Shown: positions 31,645 to 42,545, counted from the stretch's first letter. The stretch: DNA of 64,000 bases from Macrosoma leucophasiata (GCA_036365455.1 JAWQUS010000011.1:2562001-2626000); one strand, 5' to 3'. The notes: generated by a model not told the origin, from the sequence alone. Numbers and translations: made by a program.

Positions 31645-31920
31645 CCCTACCGATATAATTTTTAAATGAGTATTCTTAGAACATCTAAACAACTATATTT
31701 TATTCAAATACAATATAAAGTTTTCCACTTCTACCCGCGACTTGACTTTAGTTTGAAGTACAGTTATTTCTGACGTAATTCTTTTGAAGTTTTCATAAAA
31801 CGAATAAAAATCGAAGCGAAACTCCGATGTTTTAAGTTAGACAGTTTTCCTTGACGACACCGATTTTATGAAATGTATACGATTTTATAATGTATACTTA
31901 TAAAATCTCTATAAAAAATG
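31645..31920 (+). repeat. DUP6 copy 1
   Basis: Shares CGATATAATTTTTAAATGAG, AACAACTATATTTTATTCAA and CGCGACTTGACT with 32832-33115. Confidence 0.85.
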
Positions 31921-32059
31921 GCCTTTAAAAAGTCAGTGTTCGATAACAAATCCTCAGTAGCTAATGGTAAAAACGGTGGAGTCATCATCATCAGCAGTTC
32001 AACCGAATTAGATCGACTGCTGACTAAAGCCTTCCCAAATATTTACGAAAGAGTATTAG

Positions 32060-32300
32060 GGTTATAGCTCACTACGGCCACCCGGTAACCGACCAGCGCC
32101 CGACCGCCTCGAGCGGTCTACCTCTAGCTTGCCTTGCGTTGACTTTGCATTGCCAACGCGCTGTGCGCGCGATTTCCGCGATTGGTTCACAAGTAACATC
32201 GCGTCGTTCACCCGTGGACCTCCCGTCGACAACGAGTGGACGCCGTAAAACGAAGCGGTGCTGGTCGGGTTCCGGCTGTGCTGAGCTATGACCCTTATCC
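32060..32300. other. GC-rich segment of unknown origin
   Basis: An abrupt GC-rich block (GGTAACCGACCAGCGCCCG, GCGCTGTGCGCGCGATTTCC) between AT-rich flanks. A 78-residue minus-strand frame covers it with no motif. Probably a transposon fragment. Confidence 0.4.
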
Positions 32301-32317
32301 GTCATCATAGGAGAACA

Positions 32318-32695
32318 AAATATGCGATCGCAAGTGGCAGTAGTTTTATCTCGGGATGCTGCTGCCTATTCCGCGTTTTTGTATTTAGACTACTATCTAT
32401 ATACTGTCGGTCCAACCATTCTAATGCTCTATGGTTGAACAGAACATGTATTAGATATTATTATTATATAAGGACATTAAAAATTTGTTATACCCTTGCA
32501 GGGTTCATGTGTTGGTCATAATGCCATGTAACATGTTTATGCTAATAAAATTTAAATTGAAATAACGTTCTACCGGTTCAGCCATAGAGCATTAGAATGG
32601 TTGGACTAACATTGTTTGGTTGACTGACTGTGCTAGCGGTAGAAATTTCTTCCACTAGTAGCTGGTGGAATCGTAACGTCCCGACGCTATGACGC
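32318..32695 (+). mobile_element. REP-Q with an internal 31-bp inverted duplication
   Basis: The outer parts match REP-Q at 60665-60790 (GCGATCGCA.GTGGCAGTA) and 62519-62650 (GGTTGACTGACTG). Inside, 32410-32440 is complementary to 32576-32606 at 30 of 31 positions (GTCCAACCATTCTAATGCTC), with a 135-bp AT-rich spacer. Confidence 0.65.
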
Positions 32696-32831
32696 CTGTC
32701 TTCTAGAATATCCATCTGAAATATTAGCGGGTTCATCCTGTCCGCAGCACATTTTTTTATTTTCATTAATATTTGTTTTTGAATAAAACAAGGTAATGCG
32801 TAATTACGAAATGATGAGATTTCAAGTGGTT

Positions 32832-33115
32832 CGACCGATATAATTTTTAAATGAGTTTTCTCGAAACTTCTAAACAACTATATTTTATTCAAAAGCAATA
32901 CAAAGTTTTGCACTTCTTTCCGCGACTTGACTAGTTCACAGTTCAGTTATTTCTGATGTGAACTCTTCTGATATTTTTCTTAAATAAACGAATAATAATC
33001 GAAACGGAAGCTCGTTATGTTAAAACTAAGGTCATTTTGCGATACCAATTTTACGAAACTTGAATGCTGCTTATAAATAAAATGCAACTTTGATTTCATC
33101 TATTAAAAAAATGGT
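32832..33115 (+). repeat. DUP6 copy 2
   Basis: Direct duplicate of 31645-31920, offset ~1.19 kb. Confidence 0.85.
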
Positions 33116-33165
33116 CAAATGCGATTTGGACTCGCGTTCACAGGGTTCCGTATAGTTAATGAATT
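33115..33165 (+). repeat. REP-S end fragment
   Basis: GGTCAAATGCGATTTGGACT then CGCGTTCACAGGGTTCCGTA, the plus-strand form of the motif at 25316-25366. Confidence 0.6.
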
Positions 33166-33252
33166 TCCTATGTAAGTAGATACTACATTAGAATCGTGTT
33201 TTATGGAAATTATATATATTTTATTTTTAAAGAAAAATGGAAAGAAAAATTT

Positions 33253-33328
33253 GACTTCAGGCGAGACTCGAACTCGCGACCTACTGGGAATCTAGTCCAG
33301 CCGCTCTTCCAATTGAGCTACTGAAGCC
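33253..33328 (-). tRNA. tRNA-like module of T3 (dimer, first)
   Basis: Same 76-nt cloverleaf as 6545-6620, with boxes A and B intact and the same imperfect anticodon stem. Confidence 0.6.
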
Positions 33329-33549
33329 CTGCCCGATTTGTCAAATCTTTCCTTTACATCTATTGCATTACTTTATGGTAGAAGCAGCGCCATTTATTAC
33401 CAACTATGCTAGTTAGGCAACCGAAATAATAGACTTTTCAGTTTATTGAATATCGTAAAGAAGTCGCTTTTACCCTTAATAATTGTTTTTATATTATTTC
33501 GCCTTAACACATGCTTGTGAAATATATTTTAAAATGGAAAGAAAAAATT

Positions 33550-33625
33550 GACTTCAGGCGAGACTCGAACTCGCGACCTACTGGGAATCTAGTCCAGCCG
33601 CTCTTCCAATTGAGCTACTGAAGCC
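33550..33625 (-). tRNA. tRNA-like module of T3 (dimer, second)
   Basis: Reads the same as the first module of the dimer by eye, while the flanking linker has diverged. Confidence 0.6.
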
Positions 33626-33745
33626 CTGCCCGATTTGTCAAATCTTTCCTTCACATCTATAGCATTGCTTTATGGTAGCAGCAGCGCCATCTATTACCAA
33701 CTATACTAGTTAGGCAAGTAGCCTAACTAGCATAGCTAGTTTGTG

Positions 33746-34499
33746 TGAGTGTGCCGTTTCAACGTATTGTACGTAGTTTCCGTACTGTTCATATTTGTAC
33801 TGCGACGGGGCTCCGTCCAGTCGATGTGGGTAGAACATTTCTTCTCGCTAGGTAATGTTATACGAAAAGAAGACAGTAGCACCAGTTCAAATAGATTAAT
33901 GCATAATTCCAAAATGCTCTGTATTTCATAATAGAGCCTTAAATAACATGTTAGCAGTGACGATAAAATTTAATTATGCAATCTATTCTAGTTGAAATTT
34001 TATCAAAATCCTATTTCGCTTCGTACACAACAATGATATGCCCATCACTTTTACACTCACCACGAAAAAACGAGACAGAAAACAGTTTGAACTCGATTTT
34101 ATTCAATCATCCCGCTACACGCCACTCCGTTTCGCACCGTTTGACACGTCTCTAATAAACATTGATTTTCAAAGTGAAAAATTTATCGAAAAATTCGGAC
34201 AAAGCGAGCCTAATCAAAAAAAAATGGAGCGTGGAGCACGGGGTATTTTTTAAAAGTTTTATTACACTTTTCAATAACTGGGCACTTTTTAAATTGAACG
34301 TCACGTGGCTAAATGTGATTTATTTTTGTACTAAGTGGATTTTTTACTTTTAAAAACGTTGATTCATTCTGCGCCGACTCATTGTATAGGATGGAAAAAA
34401 AAGCTTATGTTTCAAGGTTATAGTTATAGGAAACATTAGGTACTTAATATATAAGTATCTTACAATGAGTTTTAAATTAATAATTACATTCATAATTTA
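33746..34499. other. intergenic DNA, no gene seen
   Basis: The frame at 34038-34253 (71 residues) is Lys/Phe-rich with no motif. Confidence 0.4.
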
Positions 34500-34632
34500 C
34501 TCACATAAAGCAACACGAGCCACCGGCCGCGATGGACCGGAGGGGAGTAGCCATAATATGCAGGCTTTTCCCTTTGCCCAAGTACAAGCATAAGTATGCC
34601 TGTGCCTGTTGTCTAGATGTTTAAATGTATGG
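34500..34632 (+). mobile_element. MITE-5, left half only
   Basis: CATAAAGCAACACGAGCCAC, then GGACCGGAGGGGAGTAGCC and an interior that follows the copy at 30852 to GATGTTTAAATGTATGGG. No right terminal repeat is found downstream. Confidence 0.7.
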
Positions 34633-35744
34633 GTGAATACATACACAAAGTGTACTGCCTATCTATTGTGCATAGGCACAAAGAGTAAACGTTGCCGTTC
34701 AATGTGGCAATGAAGCCAGTCTTCTGGAGACGATAGACGAACACAAGAGGAGTATGTCTCATCGTCGAAAATGCCTGGACATTTATGTACTGTGTACCGT
34801 AAAAAAAGGGTTTGTTAATTAATCTAGACATATTTTTAATAGATGTGTTAGTAAGCTGGTCTACTCTATAGTAGACCATCCATCTGATTACGTGAAACGT
34901 GAACCAACATTTTTACAGGTAGTTCTTAAAAATTTAAGTAATTTTAGAAGTTTTTTATTTAAGTATAGGGACACAGATAATTTAAAAGTAGGTATATAAA
35001 TGATACCTAATTTTAAATAAAAAAAACACGTAATTTGTGTTGGTAGACATGTAAATTACTTTACCTACGTCGTTTCTGTTGCACATCTTATGTATAATTC
35101 AAAGATAAAATGAACTAATAACTACTGTTTGGATATTTTTGCCAAACTTAAGAACATTTAACAAAACTCTTACACTTATCTCTTCAGCGTTAACCATTAC
35201 CAAAACCCGCAGTCATTTACAAGTAAACATTTTCTTTCCACTCAATGTTTGTGAACAAACAAAACAGTTAACTCGCAAACAAAGTATATTAGTAACAATT
35301 GACAGAGTCTGGTTATTGCCGAACTTTACTATACAGTGTTTGAACTAAGTTCATCTATTTTGTGTATTTGCTGGCTTTGGAATGGCTTCGTGTGTTTGCT
35401 TTACTATTTGGGTAGAAAATAATTCATGGGCTCAATTTCAAGGAAACACTATTAAAAGGATTATTTAATATGGCTTGAGTATGTCTAAGATAGCACTCTA
35501 ATGAAATTCAATTAATTTATAAAAATGTAATGAATAAAATTATGCTTGGCAAGACTAAACCTACCTACCTCTACCTACCTAAAAACCTAAAATATCTTTA
35601 GATTATAATGCTAATTGATGATGTGCTATAGTAATCAGGACTATATATTTCACAAGAACTTCTTAATACTAAGTATAATCAAGTACAATTTTAATTTCAT
35701 GACAACCAAAGTAAGAAGCAAACATCCAAACACATAATCAAAAG
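34633..35744. other. intergenic DNA, no gene seen
   Basis: AT-rich. Short frames at 34613-34879 and 35139-35348 show no motif. Confidence 0.4.
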
Positions 35745-35960
35745 TTGCCGTACCAAGAAATCCACTTGGAAATGTTTAAAACAAAACTGAACTCTCAATC
35801 AGGTTACTTCAACCTCAAAATCAAATCCACATTCAGAGGGGGCGCCCTACCGAAAGATTCTAACGTTACCGTAATGAAATGTTGAAACGCGCACACGTTG
35901 GTACCCTATTTACAAAGAATAAGTATGAACAGATATGCATTCCGGAACAGCTTCACTTTG
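35745..35960 (+). repeat. DUP7 copy 1
   Basis: Diverged match to 36390-36600: ACCAAGAAA, CTCTCAATC, ACCGAAAGATTCTAACG and AATGAAATGTTG keep their order. Confidence 0.6.
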
Positions 35961-36389
35961 TAATTTTTTTGGAATTTTTCTATCTTTTGTTATTAATCTT
36001 TGAATGTAATATTGTTTTAATTAATCTTAAGCGTGAATAAACTCGTGTTCTGTTGGATGATTCATTTGGGATTTTTGGTGTATTAATAAATTCCCTGTTA
36101 GGTGACTAATTTGTTCTCATGGTTTGATTTTTATTTTTATATCAAACACTGTACGCTGCGTGCATTTCTACGTACCCAAAAAAAGTGACAGTGGCGCCGT
36201 CTATTAAATTTACCAACTCAGAAATCTTCGTCGGCTCATTCACAGAAACTTTACTAAAGATCATCAATATATTTTTTTCCGATTCTAACAAAACATACAT
36301 TTTTATATATACAGATGAGGAAATTGACAATATCTTCAATTAATAACTATGTTAATATGAATACATCTAAATACCCTGTGGTCAGTCCA

Positions 36390-36600
36390 CAAGAAACAAA
36401 ACCAAGAAACAATTTTCAAATTATATCCCAAAGTTGCTATCCCACTATGAATTCTACTTAGTAAATTCCTAATCCGTAATGTCTCTCAATCGGGCGACTA
36501 TGATTGAAACACATTTAGAGGTAGTACCCAAAGATTCCAGCAAATACCGCAATTAAATGTCGTAATGGGTACAAACTATTTGACTATAGGAACAGATTCA
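36390..36600 (+). repeat. DUP7 copy 2
   Basis: Second copy of DUP7 (ACCCAAAGATTCCAGCAAAT, AATTAAATGTCG), offset ~0.64 kb. Confidence 0.6.
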
Positions 36601-36639
36601 GTTTTATTATTACAAAAAACGTCAGGACACATACTTTTG

Positions 36640-36692
36640 CCACTCCTGAGACCTAAGGTATTATGCCTACGTGCTGGCAATTATAGGCAAGT
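36640..36692 (-). mobile_element. SINE-A fragment
   Basis: CCACTCCTGAGACCTAAGG to TGGCAATTATAGGCAAG, a middle piece only. Confidence 0.6.
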
Positions 36693-36837
36693 TTGAATTA
36701 CATAACTTATAATTGTTGGCTCGTTAACAGAATACCTTTTTTTTAACTGTAGGCGAGGTTACCCTAAATATATATTTTTTCATGTTTTTATTCTACCACT
36801 TTGTCATTTCAAGTCTCTAGTACTTATAGTTTTTGCG

Positions 36838-36926
36838 CTAAACCGCGGATGGACAGACAAACAGACAGACAGACGGACATGGCGAAACTATAAGGGTTCC
36901 TTGTTTACTAAGGAACCCTAAAAAGG
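36838..36926 (+). repeat. REP-S 3' end
   Basis: A (CAGA)n tract, then AAGGGTTCCTTGTTTACTAA and GGAACCCTAAAAA. AGGGTTCCTT at 36893-36902 pairs with 36910-36919. Same end as 58375-58452. Confidence 0.7.
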
Positions 36927-36956
36927 ATGCTGCTGGGCTATCATGCGTTATTGCAC

Positions 36957-37080
36957 TTACTACCGCCCCATTGAAAAGATTTGACTACCATTGTTCGGTT
37001 GACTGCCTGCACTAGTGGAAGAATTCTCTTCCAGTAGAAGAAAATGCTTCCGCTAGTGAGCGGCGGGGTCGTTACCAGAC
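36957..37080 (+). mobile_element. REP-Q copy
   Basis: TACTACCGCCCCATTGAAAAG, then the signature stem TGGAAGAATTCTCTTCCAGT with GAAGAAAATGCTTCC. Confidence 0.7.
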
Positions 37081-38334
37081 ACCAGAACTACACTATGAAG
37101 CAACATTAAAGTAAATACAAAAACAAAGAGTTTAGTTTTCTTTAAGAATATTCAACTCACGAAATCAATACAGTATTCATGAAATTTATAAACAAATTAA
37201 GAAAGTAGTAAAACTTGCATTAACATTCCCTTAGCTTTCACTCCGCTTTTGTCCAGACGCTAAACTCGTGATCCGAATGGAATATTTGAGATTGCTTAAA
37301 AGTTTAGAGGCATCAGACAATACGTCATGTAAAAGTCAAATTGCTACTAAAATAAACAATCAGAATCTGTAAACGTTTTATTAGAAGCTAAATTTTGCTC
37401 GCGGCTCCGCCCGCGTGTCGATTGTTTTTTTGCGTAACCTGTTAATTAACAAAATATAGTTCATTTGAAGCATCGCTTGAAGCAAATCACATTTGACCAA
37501 AACTTATTTTTCGTTTAACCAATTTTGATGAAAAACAAAAAAAAATCCAGAAATAGTTTTTTTTTGTTTTTATTACTCTCATTCAATCGCCCCCTATCAA
37601 TTATTTCGACTTACGTCTTATTTGTATGTTTTGATAATTTACTCTATCTGTCTATAAGTACGTAATATTTTTTTTTCAATATTTTTGTCTCACATCGTGG
37701 AACAAAACTTTTGTCTCTGTTTACATATTTAACTCCGCAATAGGTACAATTCTCCACCTATCTGCCTCGGAATCAGTTCTATGGCATCATTTTATTGGAA
37801 CACCGTACCCAACCCTTAGATTTATTCTTCGCGCATAAATTGACGAGACAAATTTCCTTCTCAAGTGATTTACTGACGTTTGTGGCATGCCGGGTCGTGT
37901 TACGCGTCGCTAACTTCCCAACCACATAAAGGATATGGCTATAGACTGGGAGATGGTTTGAATTTCTATATGTAATATATTTAATGAGGTTAAAATGCTG
38001 TAAAACACATCTTGAAAATTTTTCATTCGATTCATCAGCATAGTCTACGCTTAAAGTATTTTATTGCGTACCTAAAACGAAGATCATCATCATATTGCTA
38101 AGATCTACGACCTGCACAAAACATCAATTGAATATATAAACATATCAACATTGAATCGTATGATTACTTGGTAAATAATTAGGTTATTTTATAAAAATTG
38201 ACTGTCATTTTCTTAAAAATGTAGTTGGTTCTGTGAAGATAGTGTGCCTCAAGTTTCTTCAAAAAAAATAGTCAAGGAGATTGATTGATTAAACTTTTTC
38301 ATATAAATTTGTAACTTATTCTTAAGGTGTTCAC
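37081..38334. other. intergenic DNA with a possible Helitron end
   Basis: GCTCGCGGCTCCGCCCGCG at 37397-37415 resembles a reversed Helitron 3' end. The remainder is AT-rich with nothing recognised. Confidence 0.35.
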
Positions 38335-38520
38335 CGCCCGTCATAGTCTGCGTACACAACCTGACAGTAAAATGAATTGCGACCGCAGTTAGACGTCTTA
38401 GAACTGATTTGATTGTATATACGCAGAGTATGTTTGCTTGCTAGTGGCTGCTTGATAAGAATATAGGATTGTTATAAGTGTAGTGTAAGAAACGTGACTG
38501 ACACTTTAACTTTAGCATAT
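38335..38520 (+). repeat. DUP8 copy 1
   Basis: Shares ATGAATTGCG.CCGC.GTTAG, AACTGATT and AACGTGACTGACACT-type blocks with 38755-38940. Confidence 0.7.
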
Positions 38521-38754
38521 GTTTCGCCATAGATTTTTCTAACTTTTTCTTTATATGTATCTCTCTCGGCTATGATATTAATATGCAAATTAACGACAAG
38601 TTTATTCGCCGATATCAGGGTTTTAAAAAAATAATTTACATTAAAATAAATGAAATTTCAGAATGAGTAAACTTTGTGGCGAAACTTTTCCACTTAAAAA
38701 TTTACTGACATTGAAAATTGATTTTGGCCGATTAATATTCCCAAAAATGTACAA

Positions 38755-38940
38755 CGTCTTCCCAAGATGATCGCCGCCTGGCACAATCTACGTACATGTA
38801 AAACTCGGCAGTTGAATGAATTGCGGCCGCGGTTAGTCTCAAAACTGATTAGCTTGTTTATACGTCGAGTGTGTTGGCTGCTACCCGATATGAGTTTGTT
38901 ATTACTGAAGTGAGTAGCGTGACTGACACTCAGTAATTCT
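38755..38940 (+). repeat. DUP8 copy 2
   Basis: Second copy of DUP8, offset ~0.42 kb. Confidence 0.7.
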
Positions 38941-38945
38941 ATGTA

Positions 38946-39350
38946 CAGTACTCAACAATTAATATTGCACAAAATGGAAAACTAGCATGCGGTTCACATT
39001 GATGTAAGAGTAGTCAGTCATCACTTGCAGCCTATACACACCCACACAATGACCAGACGCCAAAATGCAGATGCGCTGCCACTCCTGAGACATTAGGTGT
39101 TATGCCTCTGTGCCGGAAATTACAGTGCCGAACATTACCACCTGACCGGAACACGATAGTGCTGAATACTACCATTTAGCGGCAAGTATATTAGGTAATA
39201 TCTCTGTTGCACACTGCCTACGTAAGCACTGACAGTCCGGTATTGGTCAAAACTTGATCAAAATGGTCGACAAACGTCAAATAGGTACGATGCGAAATAA
39301 GCCGAAGTCTCTTCCTAAGCTCGATGTGCAATATTTATAGTTGAGCACAG
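38946..39350 (-). mobile_element. MITE-4 copy 2 with SINE-A insertion
   Basis: Ends CAGTACTCAACAATTAATAT and its counterpart ATATTTATAGTTGAGCACAG, with TA on both sides. It is reversed relative to copy 1. About 60 bp of the MITE next to the insertion are missing, so the SINE replaced rather than simply split it. Confidence 0.8.
38972..39202 (-). mobile_element. SINE-A (A1), 5'-truncated, inside MITE-4
   Basis: GGAAAACTAGCATGCGGTTC to GGCAAGTATATTAGGTAAT, minus strand. Confidence 0.85.
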
Positions 39351-39611
39351 TACATAGTATTAAGGATATATTATACAGGACGTCACTCATCTTCCCCCTT
39401 ACTAGGAAGAGTTGACGTCAATCTCATATAACTTAGCCCTTCACATACAACATTGTTTGAACAATAACCGTGAGCTTAAAGTAGCCTAAACTAATACACC
39501 AAGACATCACCGCGGGCGTTTAATTAATGTGCCGTAGTTTATTTATATATTAATACACTTTGTATGTGTGATGTTTAACTTCATACTCTTATATCGGTAG
39601 AAGTATTGCCT
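39351..39611. other. intergenic DNA, no gene seen
   Basis: AT-rich sequence without a recognised element. Confidence 0.4.
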
Positions 39612-39842
39612 TCATGTATGTATCTTCACGCCATTTCCCTAACGGGGTAGGCAGAGAGTGTGGAGCGCCAGATATCCCGGTCCTGACATACCTCCCGTCC
39701 CTCATCTACGAGTACATTCAAAATTATCTTCATACATGCACGCCGTAAGACTTTTGACCTTATCATCAGACAGTACTGGACCTATTTGGTCATGGTAGGT
39801 CAGTCTTGGTCTTCCTGGGTCTCTGCAATCATCCACATCGTA
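39612..39842 (-). mobile_element. RTE-end, longest copy
   Basis: TGTATGTATCTTCACGCC, GGTAGGCAGAGAGTGTGGAG, then further upstream coding sequence through GTCTTCCTGGGTCTCTGCAA. Confidence 0.75.
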
Positions 39843-39844
39843 CA

Positions 39845-39904
39845 TCATGCATGCATGCATGTACCTCTGCCTACCCCTTCGGGGATTACAGGCGTGAAGT
39901 TACA
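39845..39904 (+). mobile_element. SINE-T2 3' end
   Basis: ATGCATGCATGCATGTACC, CCCCTTCGGGGATTACAGGC and GTGAAGTTAC. Confidence 0.75.
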
Positions 39905-40192
39905 CTCCGTCTATAACAAAATATTTACCTCTATCTATTCTTAATAAATTAGGGAAATTGAAAGCAAGAACAGGATCGCTATCTCTTATAATTGTCACAC
40001 GTCCAGGGATTGCGTTCCATTAGAAAAATGGAAATGTATCCGGTTCTGTATCCGGAAAGCCATTTTCGATAAAAACAATTTTTCGCCGAAGCTATTTAGG
40101 CCTTTTGTGTTGATGGTGGAATTTTGCGACAGTTATTCGGTTTATTATTCGGACTAAGGGAAGTAGTCTAACGTTTTATGAGGCTTGTTATT
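39905..40192 (+). repeat. DUP9 copy 1
   Basis: ~288 bp nearly identical to 40617-40905: CAGGGATTGCGTTCCATTAG, CCGGAAAGCCATTTTCGATA, CGACAGTTATTCGGTTTATT. A third, decayed piece lies at 41917-42030. Confidence 0.95.
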
Positions 40193-40450
40193 TCTATACA
40201 AATAAATAAAATTGAAGTGTCTGTTTGTAATATAAAAATAACCGCTTGTTACTAAATGAATATGTATGTATACACGGCACATATACCAAAACAACATTTT
40301 TTACAATATCTCTCTGTCTGTCGATCTGCCGGTCTGTCTGTCTGTTTGTCCCCGCTAATCTCCGGAATGGCTAGACTGATTTTGACGGGACTTCACTGGC
40401 AGATAGCTTATGTAATAAGGAGTAACTTAAGCTACTTTTATACAACTAGC
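40193..40450 (+). mobile_element. Helitron (HEL), 3'-truncated
   Basis: TCTATACAAATAAATAAAAT, the CTGT-rich tract and ACTTCACTGGCAGATAGC. It stops just after TATACAACTAG, before the terminal hairpin region. It begins exactly at the end of DUP9 copy 1. Confidence 0.85.
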
Positions 40451-40616
40451 ATATAATAAATAATATATAAATCAAGGTGAGTACATAATTGTAACATTTC
40501 GAATTACCTCCACATTAGGTAGGTATAAGGTGACATAATATAATTCATTTAAATAATACTAATTTAATACAACATCACAATAAAATTAACATTCACTTCA
40601 TTCGTAAAATATTTCG

Positions 40617-40905
40617 CTTCGTCTATAACAAAATATTTCCCTTTCTCCATTATTAAAAAAATTGGGAAATTGAAATCAAGAACAGGATCGCTATTTCTTA
40701 TAATTGTCACGCGTCCAGGGATTGCGTTCCATTAGAAAAATGGGAATGTATCCGGTTCTGTATCCGGAAAGCCATTTTCGATAAAAACAATTTTTCGCCG
40801 AAGCTATTTAGGCGTTTTGTGTTGATGGTGGAATTTTGCGACAGTTATTCGGTTTATTATTCGGACTAAGGGAAGCAGTCTTACGTTTTATAAGACTTGT
40901 AATTT
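40617..40905 (+). repeat. DUP9 copy 2
   Basis: Direct duplicate of 39905-40192, offset ~0.71 kb, with only a few differences. Confidence 0.95.
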
Positions 40906-41008
40906 AAGCTGTGAGCTTTAATTTAGTTCTGAAACTTAATTTATTTATTTATGAACGTACTTTGAAAGCTCGCCAACTACATTTTGTTAGTCATGCACAG
41001 ATTTCTAG

Positions 41009-41103
41009 TGGAGTCAGAGCTTCATTGACGTAGCTCGAGGGTGTACTCATTTATCAATAAATGAGTATTTGAGTATTTGTGTAGGCTCCACAGTATTACC
41101 TAA
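41009..41103 (+). mobile_element. SINE-A 5' part, split by SINE-T1
   Basis: AGTGGAGTCAGAGCTTCATTG through CACAGTATTACCTAAT. The rest follows at 41322 after the SINE-T1. Confidence 0.65.
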
Positions 41104-41321
41104 TAAATAAATAAATAAATTAAATACGCTTTCACTCACAGCCCCACATTAGGTATAAACCTGTGTCGTGGATGCCGTTGTACACATACAACACATACAC
41201 AAACACCCTGACCCGAAACAAATATCTGTAGGCCATACAAATATTTGTCCCGGTGCGGGGATCGAACCCGCGACCCTTCGAATCAGACGGTCATCTCATA
41301 CCGCTGGACTAATCGGGTCGT
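41104..41321 (-). mobile_element. SINE-T1 (tRNA-derived), nested in SINE-A
   Basis: Minus strand: head GACCCGATTAGTCCAGCGG (box A), GCGGGTTCGATCCCCGC (box B), a body with AAATATTTGTATGGCC and a TTTATTTATT tail. ACCTAAT before 41104 and again at 41324-41330 suggests a short target duplication. Confidence 0.85.
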
Positions 41322-41486
41322 CAACCTAATCTCCTTGCAGCTTATTGTAATCTAATGTAGTCTTGAGCGCTATCGTGTTCTGGTCACGTGGTAATGTATG
41401 GTCCTGTAATTTCCGGCCCGTAATTATCGGATCGTGTTCCGTTTAGATGGTTACGTATGGCCCCGTAATAATTAACACTGCTGTAT
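41322..41486 (+). mobile_element. SINE-A pieces (A1 then A2)
   Basis: GCTATCGTGTTCTGGTCACG to CCTGTAATTTCCGGCCCG, followed by a second partial (TCGTGTTCCGTTTAGATGG to CCCCGTAATAATTAACACTG). Confidence 0.65.
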
Positions 41487-41494
41487 TAACAGTG

Positions 41495-41562
41495 CTGAAC
41501 ACTACCATTTGGCGGCTGATAGATTCCTACGCCCTCAAGTTCCAGCAATGGAACTCTACCTG
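41495..41562 (-). mobile_element. SINE-A 5' end, inverted
   Basis: AGTGCTGAACACTACCATTTGG to AATGGAACTCTACC, facing the previous pieces. Confidence 0.65.
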
Positions 41563-41603
41563 TAAACTGTATACTACCTGCAACCACAATAAGATGTACG
41601 CAG

Positions 41604-41855
41604 TTTTTTTTATGTAATGGAAGTGGCAAACAAGCATGCAGTTCACATTGATGATAAGTAATGACTGCAGCCTATAGACACCCACACAAGGACTAAGATG
41701 TTATGCTTCTGTGCCGGAAATTACAGAGCCGTACATTACCACCTGACCGGAAAACGATTGTGCTGAACACTACCATTTAGCGGCAAATATATTAGGTAAT
41801 CCAACTGTGGTGCCTACGCCCGCGAGCTCCATCACTGGAGCTCTACCACCAGTAT
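41604..41855 (-). mobile_element. SINE-A (A1), full length
   Basis: TTTTTTTTATGTAATGGAAG to GGAGCTCTACCACCAGT, minus strand, with a small deletion near 41690. Confidence 0.85.
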
Positions 41856-41916
41856 TACGTCGTTTATAGTACTAAGGTATCTACACAATTTAACCACGTA
41901 GATATTACGTCATAGG

Positions 41917-42030
41917 TTCGGAAAGTAATTTTCGATAAAACAATTTATCGTCGAGGCTGTTCCACGCATCTGCGTCGACGTCACAATTCCGCGGGAGTTA
42001 TGTGACGTTAGAAATAAGTGAGCCTTAAGT
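41917..42030 (+). repeat. DUP9 decayed third copy
   Basis: GGTTCGGAAAGTAATTTTCG and AACAATTTATCGTCGAGGCT follow the DUP9 order (CCGGAAAGCCATTTTCGATA, AACAATTTTTCGCCGAAGCT). Confidence 0.6.
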
Positions 42031-42186
42031 TAGGTGAATTGCCTAAATTCGTACATGATTTAAGTCAAATTCTAGAAAAAACTATTAATTGAATCCGCAA
42101 TATAGAAATATACGAGGACAGGCAAGGATAAGGATAATGAATATTTTTAACTAAACAGATTTTTATATTTGCTAACCCCCTTTTAG

Positions 42187-42366
42187 AGAAAACCATTTCA
42201 AAAAGAAGAACTAGATTTCAAACGCAACCAATTAAAATCAAGACCGCCTTGTACCATTCACTACCATTACCAAGACGGTACCCTGACATGTCCTGTCTGC
42301 GCCCGTACATTTGGTGCGAAGATTGGCTACGTAAGTCACATCAGGGCTAAACATTCGCCTATGTAA
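42187..42366 (+). pseudogene. LINE C-terminal C2H2 zinc-finger remnant
   Basis: A 59-codon open stretch without an initiating Met, ending at TAA. It reads TCPVCARTFGAKIGYVSHIR near its end, followed by AKH. Cysteines at 35 and 38 and histidines at 51 and 56 fit a C2H2 finger (C-x2-C-x12-H-x4-H). A single such finger at the extreme C-terminus is what I recall from LINE ORF2-type proteins of insects. The sequence after the stop leads to an AT dinucleotide run at 42410-42420, which may be the tail. A host zinc-finger exon is the alternative, but there is only one finger, no splice site is needed, and transposons lie on both sides. The upstream reverse transcriptase is absent, so this is a dead 5'-truncated copy. 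Confidence 0.5.
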
Positions 42367-42423
42367 AGTGCCTGAGCCAAGTCACTGTAGTCGAAAGCGG
42401 CTAGGTAGTGATATATATATACA

Positions 42424-42545
42424 CTCACTACCACCCCTTTAGAATGGTTTTACCGCCATTGTTCGATTGACTAACTGCACCAGTAGAAGAATTCTCTTCC
42501 AGTAGAAGATTTTTTTTTCCGCTAGTGGGTGTCATGTCCAGAAGC
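42424..42545 (+). mobile_element. REP-Q copy
   Basis: CACTACCACCCCTTTAGAATG, AGAAGAATTCTCTTCCAGTA and CCGCTAGTGGGTGTCATG. Confidence 0.7.

Larger units (their letters stand above)
33226..33745 (-). mobile_element. T3 unit, tandem dimer
   Basis: Two head-to-tail T3 units on the minus strand with a 297-bp period. The first is complete with the CTTTTACCCTTAATAATTG linker. The second ends at TAGTTAGGCAAG, where a short inverted continuation (GTAGCCTAACTAGCATAG) begins. This is the tandem counterpart of the inverted dimer at 6508. Confidence 0.85.
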
